From Metabacillus halosaccharovorans (GTDB lineage Bacteria; Bacillota; Bacilli; Bacillales; Bacillaceae): DNA of 64,000 nt. The notes under the pieces are model-generated. The model did no database searches, was not told where the DNA came from, and saw nothing but the letters and a program-made list of their open reading frames with translations. This document shows positions 43,836 to 53,620 of the stretch, in pieces. A program made the position numbers and the translations under genes. Position 1 is the first letter of the stretch, and every line of letters starts with the position of its first letter. The stretch spans positions 1,860,001 to 1,924,000 of the forward strand of contig NZ_KV917372.1 of assembly GCF_002019635.1 (NCBI RefSeq), in the 5' to 3' direction.

Positions 43836-46073
43836 GTGCCAATTAAAGTAAATAACGAATTAAAAGAATTTCACTTATTTAACGAAAATGTAAGCTATAT
43901 TTTTAGAGTTTTAGAAAAAAGCCATCAACTGGAACATATATACTTCGGAAATCGAGTGAAACATCGGGAAAGCTTTCACCATCTAATTGAACGTGAAGTA
44001 AGACCGTCAAGCAACTTGTTCGAAGGTGACCACACATCGTCTTTGGAACATATCAAACAAGAATATCCAAGCTATGGAACTACTGATTTTCGTTATCCGG
44101 CACATTCTATTACAGATCAGGAAAATGCCCATATTACAGACTTTCAGTATGAAAGCTTTCAAGTCATAAAAGGCAAACCTGCTTTAGAAGGCTTACCAGC
44201 CACTTATGTAGAAGATCATAATGAAGCAGAAACACTTGAAATTACGTTATATGATGCTGTGCTCAAAACAAAACTTATTTTGAGCTACACAATATATGCT
44301 GACCGAAATGTTGTCACGAGAAATGCAACGTTTTTAAATGAAGGCGATGCCCCCATTTTCCTTGATCAAGCAATGAGTGCCAGCGTAGATTTTCCAGACG
44401 ATGAATTTGAAATGATTCACTTATATGGAGCATGGGCAAGAGAAACACATATGGAGACAAGAAAATTGTCAAAAGGGATTCAATCTATTTCCAGCGCCAG
44501 AGGAGCCAGCAGTCATGTCCACAACCCGTTTCTTGCTTTAAAAAGATTCGATACAACTGAACACTCAGGCGAAGCTTTTGGTTTCAGCTTGGTTTACAGC
44601 GGAAACTTTCTTGGGCAGGTTGAGGTAGATAGCTACAATGTCACACGTGTTATGATGGGCATTAACCCTTTCCAGTTTAAGTGGAAATTAAGTCCTAATG
44701 AATCATTTCAAACACCTGAATGTGTGATGGTTTATTCAAATAACGGATTAAATGAGATGAGCCAAACATTCCACCACCTTTATCGCAGCAGGTTGGCACG
44801 CGGTTATTGGAGAGATAGAACTCGTCCAATTTTAATAAACAACTGGGAAGCTACCTATTTTGATTTTAATGAAGACAAGATTTTATCTATCGTAGAATCA
44901 TCAAAAGAACTAGGAATTGAGTTATTTGTACTGGATGATGGTTGGTTCGGAAACCGTGATGATGACTCTAGCTCATTAGGTGATTGGTTTGAGTACGAAG
45001 AAAAACTGCCAAACGGCATTAACGGCTTATCTCAAAAGGTAGAAGAATTAGGGATGAAATTCGGTCTTTGGTTTGAACCGGAAATGGTCAGTAAGGGAAC
45101 AAAATTATTTGAAGAACATCCTGACTGGATTCTTGCAACACCTAACCGTCGTGCATCACATGGCAGAAATCAATTTGTCCTTGATTTTTCCCGAAAGGAA
45201 GTTGTCGATCACATCTTTTCACTTATGGATAACATCATTAGTAAATCAAAGATCTCCTATATAAAATGGGATATGAATCGATATATTACCGAGGCTTATT
45301 CACATGTTTTAGAAAAAGATCAACAAGGTGAAGTTTTTCATCGCTACATCTTAGGAGTCTACGACTTATATGATAGATTAATAAACAAATATCCTCATAT
45401 TCTGTTTGAATCCTGTGCAGGTGGTGGTGCCCGTTTTGATCCGGGAATGCTTTTCTACGCGCCTCAAACCTGGACAAGCGATGACACAGATGCAGTGGAA
45501 CGACTCAAAATCCAATATGGCACATCTATGGTGTATCCACTCAGTTCAATCGGAAGCCATGTTTCTGCCGTCCCAAATCATCAAGTTGGCCGTATGACAC
45601 CAATTGACACCCGAGCAAATGTAGCGTATTTCGGTACCTTCGGATATGAACTGGATGTGACGAAATTAACAGAAGATGAAAAAGAAAAAGTAAAAGAACA
45701 GGTATCATTCTTCAAAGAATATAGAGACATGATTCACAATGGAACTTTTTACAGAATCTCAAATCCATTTACTTCTAATGAAACAACATGGATGGTTGTG
45801 TCACAAGATCAAAAAGAGGCCATTGTCGGTTACTATAAAGTCCTTGCTAAACCTAACGACTCTTATAGCCGAATAAAAATAAAAGGTTTGGACCCTGAGA
45901 AGTTATATACGATTAACAACAGTACTACCACACATTATGGTGATGAATTAATGAACATCGGTATTATTTTAGCGGAGAATTATACAGATCGCGCTTCAGA
46001 GTACTGGTCACGAGAACATCCGCATGATTACTATTCTAAATTGTTTGTGATTAAGGAATTCACTGGTCAATAG
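43836..46073 (+). CDS. alpha-galactosidase, GH36 family
   Basis: The protein has 745 residues from GTG 43836. GAGGTG lies 7 bases upstream of that codon and overlaps an ATG at 43821, which is therefore unlikely to be the start. GH36 layout: N-terminal beta-sandwich (~1-330), TIM barrel (~330-640), C-terminal beta domain. Signatures are LFVLDDGWFGNRDDDSSSLG, the nucleophile Asp in YIKWDMNRYITE, and the acid/base Asp in TWTSDDTDAVERLKIQYGTS. No signal peptide. It removes alpha-1,6-galactose from imported galactomanno-oligosaccharides or raffinose sugars. A strong terminator follows. Confidence 0.93.
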   Translation: MPIKVNNELKEFHLFNENVSYIFRVLEKSHQLEHIYFGNRVKHRESFHHLIEREVRPSSNLFEGDHTSSLEHIKQEYPSYGTTDFRYPAHSITDQENAHITDFQYESFQVIKGKPALEGLPATYVEDHNEAETLEITLYDAVLKTKLILSYTIYADRNVVTRNATFLNEGDAPIFLDQAMSASVDFPDDEFEMIHLYGAWARETHMETRKLSKGIQSISSARGASSHVHNPFLALKRFDTTEHSGEAFGFSLVYSGNFLGQVEVDSYNVTRVMMGINPFQFKWKLSPNESFQTPECVMVYSNNGLNEMSQTFHHLYRSRLARGYWRDRTRPILINNWEATYFDFNEDKILSIVESSKELGIELFVLDDGWFGNRDDDSSSLGDWFEYEEKLPNGINGLSQKVEELGMKFGLWFEPEMVSKGTKLFEEHPDWILATPNRRASHGRNQFVLDFSRKEVVDHIFSLMDNIISKSKISYIKWDMNRYITEAYSHVLEKDQQGEVFHRYILGVYDLYDRLINKYPHILFESCAGGGARFDPGMLFYAPQTWTSDDTDAVERLKIQYGTSMVYPLSSIGSHVSAVPNHQVGRMTPIDTRANVAYFGTFGYELDVTKLTEDEKEKVKEQVSFFKEYRDMIHNGTFYRISNPFTSNETTWMVVSQDQKEAIVGYYKVLAKPNDSYSRIKIKGLDPEKLYTINNSTTTHYGDELMNIGIILAENYTDRASEYWSREHPHDYYSKLFVIKEFTGQ

Positions 46074-46090
46074 GATAGTTAAAAACGGTA

Positions 46091-46123
46091 AAAAAAGTAC
46101 GTGTCGATAAACACGTACTTTTT
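46091..46123 (+). terminator. rho-independent terminator after the alpha-galactosidase gene
   Basis: Arms AAAAAAGTACGTGT / ACACGTACTTTTTT with loop CGATAA, 17 bases past the stop. A T run follows on the plus strand; the flanking A run lets it act in both directions. Confidence 0.8.
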
Positions 46124-46191
46124 TGTTATTGTTCTTTATTAACATTATTATAATGCTTCATCAATTTTATCGTTGTTTACTCAAGTAAAAA

Positions 46192-46211
46192 CCCATTGTA
46201 TAAACAATGGG
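46192..46211 (-). terminator. rho-independent terminator after the mannanase gene
   Basis: Stem CCCATTGT / ACAATGGG with a 4-base loop, then TTTTT on the minus strand and CCTTTTT on the plus strand. It serves the mannanase gene, which ends 50 bases away, and can back up the galactosidase terminator. Confidence 0.75.
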
Positions 46212-46260
46212 CCTTTTTATATACTCGATAAAACAGAGCTACTCTTTTTATTTTATTAGT

Positions 46261-47994
46261 CTATCTGTTAATAAGTGTAATCCTTAGTTCATCCAAAGTC
46301 TTATTTAGTTCAATCTTTGCATTTTCTGATATATTATTTTGTAACCCTTTGTTATCAAGACTTTGTTTGAATTTATCCACATGTTGCACAGCTTGTTTAT
46401 AATGCTTTTTATTGAATTGATCTTGTATTTGTTTGTATCTGTTATTTAATTGTTTTTTTAGTGCACCGGTTAATTCACCGTCTTTCTCATATTTGTCAAT
46501 TATAGTAGATAACTTCCGTAACAATACATCTTCGTTATATGTTTTAAGATTAGGCATTTCATCCAATGTAATAACATAGTCGTGATTGTATACCTTCTTT
46601 AGGTGCTCTTGGCTATTTTGATCCTTCAGTACATCTCCATTCCATGTAGAAAACCAACTGTAATTAGCATGGTATATTGGCAATAAATCAGGATCTGGTA
46701 TTGGACCATTTTCTGCTATAGAAATGATTTTTTTGTTATTAGTCAACTCTTTTAATGCCTCGTACTGACTGCTCATAGGACTATAGTTATTTCCACCCGG
46801 ATATGAATCAAAGCTTACAATATCGACATATTCATCTCCTGGATACCAATCTTTCTCAATAGAATTCCAAACCCATATTAAGTTATTTAGGTTATGGTAA
46901 TTCGTCATTCGATCATACATTAATCTCCATAATTCCTTTGTAGGCTCAGGACCTTTTGCTCCCCACCAGAACCACCCACCTTCTGCCTCATGCAGGGGGC
47001 GCCATAAGACAGGTACATCCGCTTCCTGTAATTTCTTTAATTCACCAGCTATAACATCGATATCACGAATAAGAAGCTTATAGTCCTCAGACTCCGGATG
47101 ATTCAATGCGTATTCTATGTCAAAGGTTGTTGCGTCCGTATAAAAACCACTCCACCACTCTTTTCCTGGTTCATCTATCAAATCTTTTGGAGCATTCCAA
47201 TGCCAGGAGAAGGAAACAATTCCACCTTTATTCCACCAGTCAATAGCTACTGGTGTTTCATCAGCTGAGGCTCCGTGCTCAACTCTTGAAGGACTGTTAT
47301 CTATAAAGTCTAAACCTAAAATAGCCGGGTATTTACCAGTAGTTTCATAGATATATTCTAAATCTCCAGGTCTTGTACTTGGAAAATCATGTTGTCCAGA
47401 AAGGACCTTTTCACCAAAGTTATCAACAAGATAGCTTATTACAGCTTTTGCCTCATTTGTTGCATTTGGATTAATTAATTTCTTTTCTACTTCATGTTTT
47501 TCCGGTTCAGGTGCAGGCTTAACTTCTATATAATCAATGGCAAAATATGTCCAATTTGGTGTTATCGAAATTGTATTGGTGCCAGCGTTAAGTAGTATGT
47601 TTCCGGCTGATTCTTTACCAAACCCACTTCCCATGGTAAAAGAGCTTAACACCTCACCATTGACTACAACATTAGCAACTTTTCCATCTCCATAAATTGC
47701 TCCATATCCAATATTCAGATTATATAAGCCGGTTTCAGGTGCATCCACATGAAAAGTAACACTTTGAGAACTATTTTCAAAATCACCAACATATCCAGTA
47801 CCTGAGAACCCCGCTACAGAATTCTTAACAGTCAGCCCATTTAAAGTAGCATCTTCTGCTTCAAAAATTCTTACTTCAGATTCTGCCTTTGTGACATTTC
47901 CTTTAGTAGGAATTATGGAAATACTTAATGCGAATATACTAGCAGCAACCATAGTATTCTTAGTGATTGAAATCATGTTTTTCTTTTTCCTCAT
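46261..47994 (-). CDS. secreted endo-beta-1,4-mannanase, GH26 with CBM35
   Basis: The protein has 577 residues. A signal peptide (MRKKKN, hydrophobic core, cleavage near TKAES) is followed by a CBM35 module (~38-160; FEAEDATLNG ... YFAIDYIEV) that binds beta-mannan. The GH26 TIM barrel spans ~175-480, with acid/base Glu in WRPLHEAEGGWFWWG and nucleophile Glu in SIAENGPIPD. The C-terminal ~85 residues form a helical FIMAH-like domain, also found on the GH43 protein, perhaps for cell-wall attachment. It cleaves galactomannan outside the cell; the importer gene cluster lies just upstream. A cre-like site is about 140 bases upstream. Confidence 0.93.
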   Translation of the reverse strand: MRKKKNMISITKNTMVAASIFALSISIIPTKGNVTKAESEVRIFEAEDATLNGLTVKNSVAGFSGTGYVGDFENSSQSVTFHVDAPETGLYNLNIGYGAIYGDGKVANVVVNGEVLSSFTMGSGFGKESAGNILLNAGTNTISITPNWTYFAIDYIEVKPAPEPEKHEVEKKLINPNATNEAKAVISYLVDNFGEKVLSGQHDFPSTRPGDLEYIYETTGKYPAILGLDFIDNSPSRVEHGASADETPVAIDWWNKGGIVSFSWHWNAPKDLIDEPGKEWWSGFYTDATTFDIEYALNHPESEDYKLLIRDIDVIAGELKKLQEADVPVLWRPLHEAEGGWFWWGAKGPEPTKELWRLMYDRMTNYHNLNNLIWVWNSIEKDWYPGDEYVDIVSFDSYPGGNNYSPMSSQYEALKELTNNKKIISIAENGPIPDPDLLPIYHANYSWFSTWNGDVLKDQNSQEHLKKVYNHDYVITLDEMPNLKTYNEDVLLRKLSTIIDKYEKDGELTGALKKQLNNRYKQIQDQFNKKHYKQAVQHVDKFKQSLDNKGLQNNISENAKIELNKTLDELRITLINR

Positions 47995-48086
47995 CCTTCT
48001 TCCTCCTTCAGTTTCCTCTCAACCCAATTCATTTGTTCTTCACTTGTGCAATGAATTTTTGAATGAGTCATTGCAAATATCCTAAA

Positions 48087-48108
48087 AACTTATTGATGCT
48101 ATAAGATT
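48087..48108. promoter_or_regulatory. imperfect AACTTAT / ATAAGATT inverted repeat upstream of the mannanase gene
   Basis: AACTTAT TGATGCT ATAAGATT, about 95-115 bases before the mannanase start. It is a weaker relative of the palindromes before the other mannan genes. Confidence 0.3.
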
Positions 48109-48130
48109 ACATTTAAATTATCCGGTAAAA

Positions 48131-48144
48131 GGAAGCGCTTACTT
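48131..48144 (-). promoter_or_regulatory. weak cre-like site upstream of the mannanase gene
   Basis: Minus-strand AAGTAAGCGCTTCC keeps the TAAGCGCTT core but lacks the leading TG. It is placed 137-150 bases before the mannanase start. Confidence 0.35.
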
Positions 48145-48187
48145 TTAATTGCTATTTAGTTGACTAAGTATAAGATAGAAAGATGAA

Positions 48188-48205
48188 GGTCCTGATTTTA
48201 GGACC
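48188..48205 (-). terminator. terminator after the manno-oligosaccharide ABC importer operon
   Basis: Stem GGTCCT / AGGACC with a 6-base loop, followed on the minus strand by a T-rich TTCATCTTTC. It is 26 bases past the binding-protein stop. Confidence 0.55.
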
Positions 48206-48230
48206 CTCTATACTTTTCAAAAAGGTCTTA

Positions 48231-49898
48231 CTAATTATTCCATAACTCTACTGTATCTTTTACAATCTGTGTAAATTCCTCTTCAGATTCCTCAACACCC
48301 AATTTATCTAAATCCTTCATATATTGATCCCATATTTCGTCAAACTTTTTTGGTTCTGAAAGAATAGCTTCTGGTACACGTTTAAATGTAATATCCAGCA
48401 TTCTTTGATTATTAACTTCAAGTTTAGAACCCGCAGGAATTGGTAAATTATATGCCGCTCCCCAAGGGCTTACAGGAATTTCATCTTTAGAAGGATATAA
48501 ATCTTTCCACAATTCTACACCATAGTTCTTTAAAACTTCTTTTTCTATTTCTGTCTGGTTCGCTATTTGTTGCTCACGAGTATTTATTGTGTATGTTTGA
48601 CCTGTTGAATCTAATGCACCGTCACCATACCGTGGAGCAAATCTCGAGAAGTTGTATCCAATTCCTGTTTCTTTTAAGAAATTTTTATCATTGTTACGTC
48701 TTTCTAAAACATCTTCCGGTATAACTCGTTTCCCATCCACAACTTCATAATGCTCACCTTCAATACCCCAATTAAGCATAACTTGAGTCTCTTCTTTAAC
48801 TAAGTAATCAAGAAATTTTATAGCACGAACAGGATCTTTACAATCTTTTGTAATCCCAATACCCCAACCAACTTGAAAACCATTATCTCGAAATGCATTA
48901 TGATTATACTCTTCACTTAATGTAATAGGATACATCCCATACATTCTTTCTTCCATTCCTGCTTCACGTAATGCTGACTGAGCTTCATATATCATCCAAT
49001 CAGGAGCTATAGTAGCTAATGCACGACCTGTCGATAACTTTGAAAGCCATTGGTCATGTTTTTGAACAAAAGAATCAGGATCTAATAACCCTTCGTCATT
49101 CATTTTATTATACCAACGGAAAACTTCTTTCTCTGCAGGACGACGATAATGTAAAGTAGCTTCAAAGGTCTCAGGATCCACAAAATATTCACCATCATCA
49201 GCTCCGCCCGTCATCATAAATCCGCTATTTAGTGTTGCTGATTGTAACCGCCATCCATCAGTCTGTAACGTTAAACCTAAAGTCGGTTGTCCATTAATTT
49301 CAGGGTGTAATTTTTTATATTCTCTAATTGCATTTTCAAGGTCTTCGAGAGTTTTCATTTCCGGATAACCCAACTCTCTAACAACATCATGTTGCACAAG
49401 TGCACCAAAATTAGGATTCGCACGATCCTCATCTACTGTGTTATTGCTAAGGATATAAATAGAAGGATCATCTTTACTCCATTTTAATCGGTTTATATCA
49501 TCTCCCAGCATTTTTTTGATGTTCGGTGCATGCTCTTCAATAAGTGGAGCAAGGTCAATCAAAGCACCAGCATCTACAAGAGTGCTTGCTTCATTCTTCG
49601 GAAGTATCATATCTGGATATTCACCACTAGCTACCATTAAAGGGATTTTTGTTTGTCCCCCTTCAATATCGAACTCAGGATCTAAGGTAACCCCAGTGTC
49701 CTCTTTTATTTTTTGCCCGACCGGACTCTCCATTTTTTCCCAATCAGGATTTGTATCAGAATCAAAAACCGTCAATGTAATCGGACCATTTCCCTCTGAA
49801 TTGGTCGTAACCTCTTCCTTTGAATTCTGACAAGCTGCCATGATTGATAAAAGTGCGGTCAATAAAACGAGACTAAAAAATTTATAGCATGACCTCAT
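48231..49898 (-). CDS. ABC transporter sugar-binding lipoprotein (LplA-like)
   Basis: The protein has 555 residues. The lipoprotein signal ends in LLSIMAACQNS (Cys near 23). It belongs to the large family-1 solute-binding proteins such as LplA and YtcQ: ITLTVFDSDTNPDWEKME near the start, GEYPDMILPKNEAST, WGIGITKDCKDPVRAIKFLDYLV near 350, and a C-terminal YMKDLDKLGVEE. It is last in an operon after the two permeases. Such importers rely on a shared ATPase such as MsmX encoded elsewhere; none is here. With the mannanase and beta-mannosidase nearby, manno-oligosaccharides are the probable substrate. Confidence 0.88.
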   Translation of the reverse strand: MRSCYKFFSLVLLTALLSIMAACQNSKEEVTTNSEGNGPITLTVFDSDTNPDWEKMESPVGQKIKEDTGVTLDPEFDIEGGQTKIPLMVASGEYPDMILPKNEASTLVDAGALIDLAPLIEEHAPNIKKMLGDDINRLKWSKDDPSIYILSNNTVDEDRANPNFGALVQHDVVRELGYPEMKTLEDLENAIREYKKLHPEINGQPTLGLTLQTDGWRLQSATLNSGFMMTGGADDGEYFVDPETFEATLHYRRPAEKEVFRWYNKMNDEGLLDPDSFVQKHDQWLSKLSTGRALATIAPDWMIYEAQSALREAGMEERMYGMYPITLSEEYNHNAFRDNGFQVGWGIGITKDCKDPVRAIKFLDYLVKEETQVMLNWGIEGEHYEVVDGKRVIPEDVLERRNNDKNFLKETGIGYNFSRFAPRYGDGALDSTGQTYTINTREQQIANQTEIEKEVLKNYGVELWKDLYPSKDEIPVSPWGAAYNLPIPAGSKLEVNNQRMLDITFKRVPEAILSEPKKFDEIWDQYMKDLDKLGVEESEEEFTQIVKDTVELWNN

Positions 49899-49968
49899 TC
49901 TAAATTCTCCCCTTTTGTCTACTATATTGTATAAACAGAATATAATCTGTTAACACCATCATTAACTT

Positions 49969-50880
49969 TTATTGTTTTACTGCACCTAAAGTCATTCCTT
50001 GGATAAAATACCTTTGAACAAATGGATAAACCAGCATGATTGGAATAACAGTTACCATGGTAATAGCCATTTTAATAGATTCAGGAGAAACCTGATTCTG
50101 TTGCTGTTCATTTGGCCTCATTTGGTTCGCATCCACATTACCACCCATTGAGGTATTATCCAGAATTTTCATAAGTTCATACTGCAATGTTGTTAAATTT
50201 TCATTCATACTATTATATAAATACGTATCAAACCAACTGTTCCATTGTCCTACTGCCACAAACAATGCGATCGTTGCTAAAACAGGTTTACATAACGGCA
50301 GGATAATTCGGTAAAAGATGGTAAAGTCATTTGCGCCATCCATCTTTGCTGATTCTTGTAAAGAAAATGGTATTCCATCCATGAACGATCGAATAATAAT
50401 AATGTTAAACGCACTTACTAAACCTGGCAAAATATAAACCCAAAACGAATTCATGAGCCCTAAATCCCTTATTAGCATGTATCCAGGAATGAGTCCACCA
50501 GAAAAATACATCGTTAAAACAAGGAATGTTGAGACAAATTTTCTACCCTGGAAATCTGCACGACTTAGTGTAAAAGCCACCATAGCTTGTGCAAATACTC
50601 CTAAAATTGTACCAATTACTGTTCTTAAGACAGAGTTAAAAAACCCAGTAACTAAATGATCGTACTTCATGATTTCTAAATAATTATTGAGGGTGAATTC
50701 TCGCGGCCAAGCATAGATGCCACCTCTTACAGTGTCAGTTGATTCATTTAGAGAAATTGCTAGTACATTTAAAAACGGATAAAGTGTAACAATCATAACA
50801 ATTAGAAGAAATATATAGTTGATGATATCAAAGACACGCTCTTTCATCGTTGAATCCATCAACTTACCTTTCGTGACCAT
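49969..50880 (-). CDS. ABC transporter permease (LplC / YtcP-like)
   Basis: The protein has 303 residues and six membrane segments. The EAA loop motif is in SLQESAKMDGANDFTIFYRIILPLCKPVLATIALF, the site contacting the ATPase. It resembles LplC-type permeases, including the C-terminal PIMLVYPFVQRYFIQGMTLGAVKQ. It begins 12 bases after the stop of the other permease, with an AAGGAGGT site. A proline-free loop with NQMRPNEQQQNQVSPES is typical of this group. It forms the channel with the 50893-51864 product. Confidence 0.9.
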   Translation of the reverse strand: MVTKGKLMDSTMKERVFDIINYIFLLIVMIVTLYPFLNVLAISLNESTDTVRGGIYAWPREFTLNNYLEIMKYDHLVTGFFNSVLRTVIGTILGVFAQAMVAFTLSRADFQGRKFVSTFLVLTMYFSGGLIPGYMLIRDLGLMNSFWVYILPGLVSAFNIIIIRSFMDGIPFSLQESAKMDGANDFTIFYRIILPLCKPVLATIALFVAVGQWNSWFDTYLYNSMNENLTTLQYELMKILDNTSMGGNVDANQMRPNEQQQNQVSPESIKMAITMVTVIPIMLVYPFVQRYFIQGMTLGAVKQ

Positions 50881-50892
50881 ACAACTACCTCC

Positions 50893-51864
50893 TTACATAA
50901 CACTTTGATTTGAAAAGCGTTTAAAGATTCCGTTCGCTAGGAATAACAGGAAAATACTTACAACAGAATTAAATATTCCTATTGCTGTCCCATAAGAAAA
51001 CTGTCCTAAACCAATCCCGTAATTAAGCGCATACAAATCTAAGACTTCAGAATAATCCAGCACAAGGGAATTCCCTAATAACATCTGCTTCTCAAAACCA
51101 ATACTAACCAAGTGACCAATATTCAAAATAAGAACTACTAAGATTGTTGGTCTAATTCCAGGTAATGTAACATGCCATATCCTTCTTAATCTCCCTGCTC
51201 CATCAACCTTTGCTGCTTCATAGAGTTGTGGATCAAGACCAGCAATCGCGGCTAAAAAGATGATGGCATTCCAACCCATTTCTTTCCATAAGTCTGAAAC
51301 TGTAACAATTCCCCAAAACCATGTTTCCTGAGCCATAAATTGGAAGGGCTTATCGATTACCCCAAATCTGAGTAATAAATCATTTACAATTCCCCCATCA
51401 ATGGACAACATCTTTGTAACAATCCCTGCTACGACTACCCATGATACAAAATGTGGTAAATATGTTACTGTTTGAACAGTTCTCTTAAAAAACGAATGGC
51501 GAACTTCATTTATTAACACCGCAAACAATATCGGCACAGTAAAACCTACTACTAGTCCCATTAAACTCATAGCCAGTGTGTTTCTTAATACCATAAAAAA
51601 ACGTTCATCAGTAAACAAGGTAATAAAGTGTTCTAGTCCTCCCCACTCTTGTTCAAAAAATGACCTTCCAGGCCTAAAATTTTGAAATGCCATCGTCCAA
51701 CCCCATACCGGTAGATAATTGAAAATAAACACCCACACAACAAAAGGAAGTGACATCATATAAAGTGTTTTTTGACTTTTAAACACTTTCCAAAAACTGT
51801 GTCTTTTTTCTTTTTCTTTTACGATCACCATTTCTGTAATCGCTTTCCTACTTGTATCCGCCAT
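50893..51864 (-). CDS. ABC transporter permease (LplB / YteP-like)
   Basis: The protein has 323 residues, six membrane segments and an extended N-terminal cytoplasmic tail. The EAA loop is in LYEAAKVDGAGRLRRIWHVTLPGIRPTILVVLIL. Family features include WGWTMAFQNFRPGRSFFEQEWGG. It is first in the permease-permease-binding protein operon. The start has an AAGGAGGGGG site, and a long palindrome (51881-51914) lies 17 bases upstream, where a bound regulator would block transcription or translation. Confidence 0.9.
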   Translation of the reverse strand: MADTSRKAITEMVIVKEKEKRHSFWKVFKSQKTLYMMSLPFVVWVFIFNYLPVWGWTMAFQNFRPGRSFFEQEWGGLEHFITLFTDERFFMVLRNTLAMSLMGLVVGFTVPILFAVLINEVRHSFFKRTVQTVTYLPHFVSWVVVAGIVTKMLSIDGGIVNDLLLRFGVIDKPFQFMAQETWFWGIVTVSDLWKEMGWNAIIFLAAIAGLDPQLYEAAKVDGAGRLRRIWHVTLPGIRPTILVVLILNIGHLVSIGFEKQMLLGNSLVLDYSEVLDLYALNYGIGLGQFSYGTAIGIFNSVVSIFLLFLANGIFKRFSNQSVM

Positions 51865-51880
51865 GTTCCCCCTCCTTATT

Positions 51881-51914
51881 TGTAACTTAATTTTATATTA
51901 ATAATTAAGTTACA
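51881..51914. promoter_or_regulatory. perfect 11-base inverted repeat upstream of the importer operon
   Basis: TGTAACTTAAT-N12-ATTAAGTTACA. It shares the AACTTA core with the palindromes before the beta-mannosidase and alpha-galactosidase genes. A candidate operator for the mannan regulon; no binding protein is proven. Confidence 0.5.
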
Positions 51915-51960
51915 GGTACCTTAATAATCAAAGGGGATTTCATATAAAAATATTAGAAAA

Positions 51961-52000
51961 ACTAAGGCTTTCGCCAAGTCCTAATGGCGAAAGCCTTAGT
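51961..52000 (-). terminator. rho-independent terminator of the YesMN operon
   Basis: A perfect 15-base stem, ACTAAGGCTTTCGCC / GGCGAAAGCCTTAGT, with a 10-base loop; TTTTTC follows on the minus strand. It separates the regulator operon from the importer operon. A weaker hairpin (ACCTCCTG / CAGGAGGT) lies at 52057-52081. Confidence 0.85.
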
Positions 52001-52087
52001 TTTTCTTATACTATCATCCATAAAAATTTATATACTGTCTGATAGTACAAAATAATACCTCCTGGGTAAATGACAGGAGGTCTCGGA

Positions 52088-53620
52088 TTACGATAAACCA
52101 TGATTTTTTTTATAAGACGAGGGAGATTCGCCTACATATTTTTTGAATTTACTATGGAAATAATCCACATTAGAAAAACCAACTTGTTCTGCTACTTCAT
52201 ATACTTTGAGTCCTTGTAACAAAAGTTTTTTCCCGTTTTCGATTCTAATCTTATCAAGGTAAGTGTTAAAATATTCCCCCGTATAATCTTTAAAGAGTTT
52301 CCCTAAGTAGAACCTATTATAATTAAGGACCTTTGCTAGTGTTTCAAGCTTAATATTTTTATAATAGTTTTTTTCAATTAATTTAATCATTTTTTTCACT
52401 AATATATCTGAGTCACTTGAATCAATACTATCTAACATCTCTTCTAATAAAGTTGTTACGTAAGTAAGTAGCTCCGTAAGTTTTGACTGTGTTTCAATTT
52501 CGTATACTCTTGAGAGGATATTGGACACCGTTTCATGAATATTCTTGTTCTCATACATAAGTTTCTTTAATAATGATGTAACAATTTCTATATATTTTTC
52601 TTTGATAGTCTGTTCAGATAACTCATTAAAAATCATATACTTTCCTACATTCATACAAATTCTTTCAATTACCTTTTTATCTCCTATTTCCAAAGCGAAG
52701 ACTAACTGTTCTACAACTTCTGAAAATTGTAATGACGAAATTTTATCTTTGGAAACACCTACTTCAACTGTAATAACAGGCTTAGAATCAGAGTGTAATA
52801 TGGTTCCCTCATCGTAGAAAAATTGATCTTTTATTAAATCCGAAGCAATATTGAATTGAGTACTTAAATCTTCAATTTCCTTGAAAGTTTGCGAGATGGA
52901 CGCTACAAATTTAGTTTGGATGTTTTGATGTATTGCCTTGTATATGTGAGCGATATTATTATTTACTTCTTGATCTGCATTTAGGAGAATTCCAATATAG
53001 GATCCAGTGGTAAAAATAAGTCCCTTTTTATCTAATTCATAAACCTGCTTTAATTGCTTTTTAATATCACCCAAAGAGTATTCATTTTTCTTCACTTCTA
53101 TAAGCAAAATTCGAAATCTATTCCATTTTAAATGATCAAATAGTTCTTTTAATTCCTCCATACACTCTCCAGTTACAGCAGCTTGGATAACTCTTTCCTT
53201 GTTTTCCTCATCCATTTTCTTTTTTACCCTACTAAATTCTTCTTCTTTGATAAACCCTTGCGCTAATTCAGTTAATATAGGAATGAGTTCATCTTCATCA
53301 ACCGGTTTCACCAAATAATCTTTCACATTATACTTCATTGCATTTCTTGCATACTCAAATTCGGCAAAACCACTCAAAACGATAAATTGGATTGAGGAAT
53401 CCACTTCTCGAATTTTTTGTATTAACTCGATCCCACTCATTTCAGGCATTTTCATATCAACCATCATTAGATTTGGTTTTAACTCTTTATATTTTTCAAT
53501 TGCATCAAAACCATCTTCCGCTGTACCAACAATTTCAAATCCAAGGTCCTCCCAGGGGATAAACATTTCTAACCCTTCCCGTGTTGAAGGTTCATCATCA
53601 ACAATCATTACCTTAAGCAT
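52088..53620 (-). CDS. YesN-family response regulator with AraC DNA-binding domain
   Basis: The protein has 510 residues. The receiver domain (1-125) has VDDEPSTREG, the phospho-acceptor Asp in LMMVDMKMPEMSG (about residue 55), and Lys in YLVKPVDEDE (about 105). A linker domain covers ~130-400. The C-terminal AraC helix-turn-helix covers ~410-505 (LETLAKVLNYNRFYLGKLFKD; VAEQVGFSNVDYFHSKFKKYVG). Its start overlaps the kinase stop by 8 bases. It is the likely activator of the adjacent manno-oligosaccharide importer. Confidence 0.9.
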   Translation of the reverse strand: MLKVMIVDDEPSTREGLEMFIPWEDLGFEIVGTAEDGFDAIEKYKELKPNLMMVDMKMPEMSGIELIQKIREVDSSIQFIVLSGFAEFEYARNAMKYNVKDYLVKPVDEDELIPILTELAQGFIKEEEFSRVKKKMDEENKERVIQAAVTGECMEELKELFDHLKWNRFRILLIEVKKNEYSLGDIKKQLKQVYELDKKGLIFTTGSYIGILLNADQEVNNNIAHIYKAIHQNIQTKFVASISQTFKEIEDLSTQFNIASDLIKDQFFYDEGTILHSDSKPVITVEVGVSKDKISSLQFSEVVEQLVFALEIGDKKVIERICMNVGKYMIFNELSEQTIKEKYIEIVTSLLKKLMYENKNIHETVSNILSRVYEIETQSKLTELLTYVTTLLEEMLDSIDSSDSDILVKKMIKLIEKNYYKNIKLETLAKVLNYNRFYLGKLFKDYTGEYFNTYLDKIRIENGKKLLLQGLKVYEVAEQVGFSNVDYFHSKFKKYVGESPSSYKKNHGLS

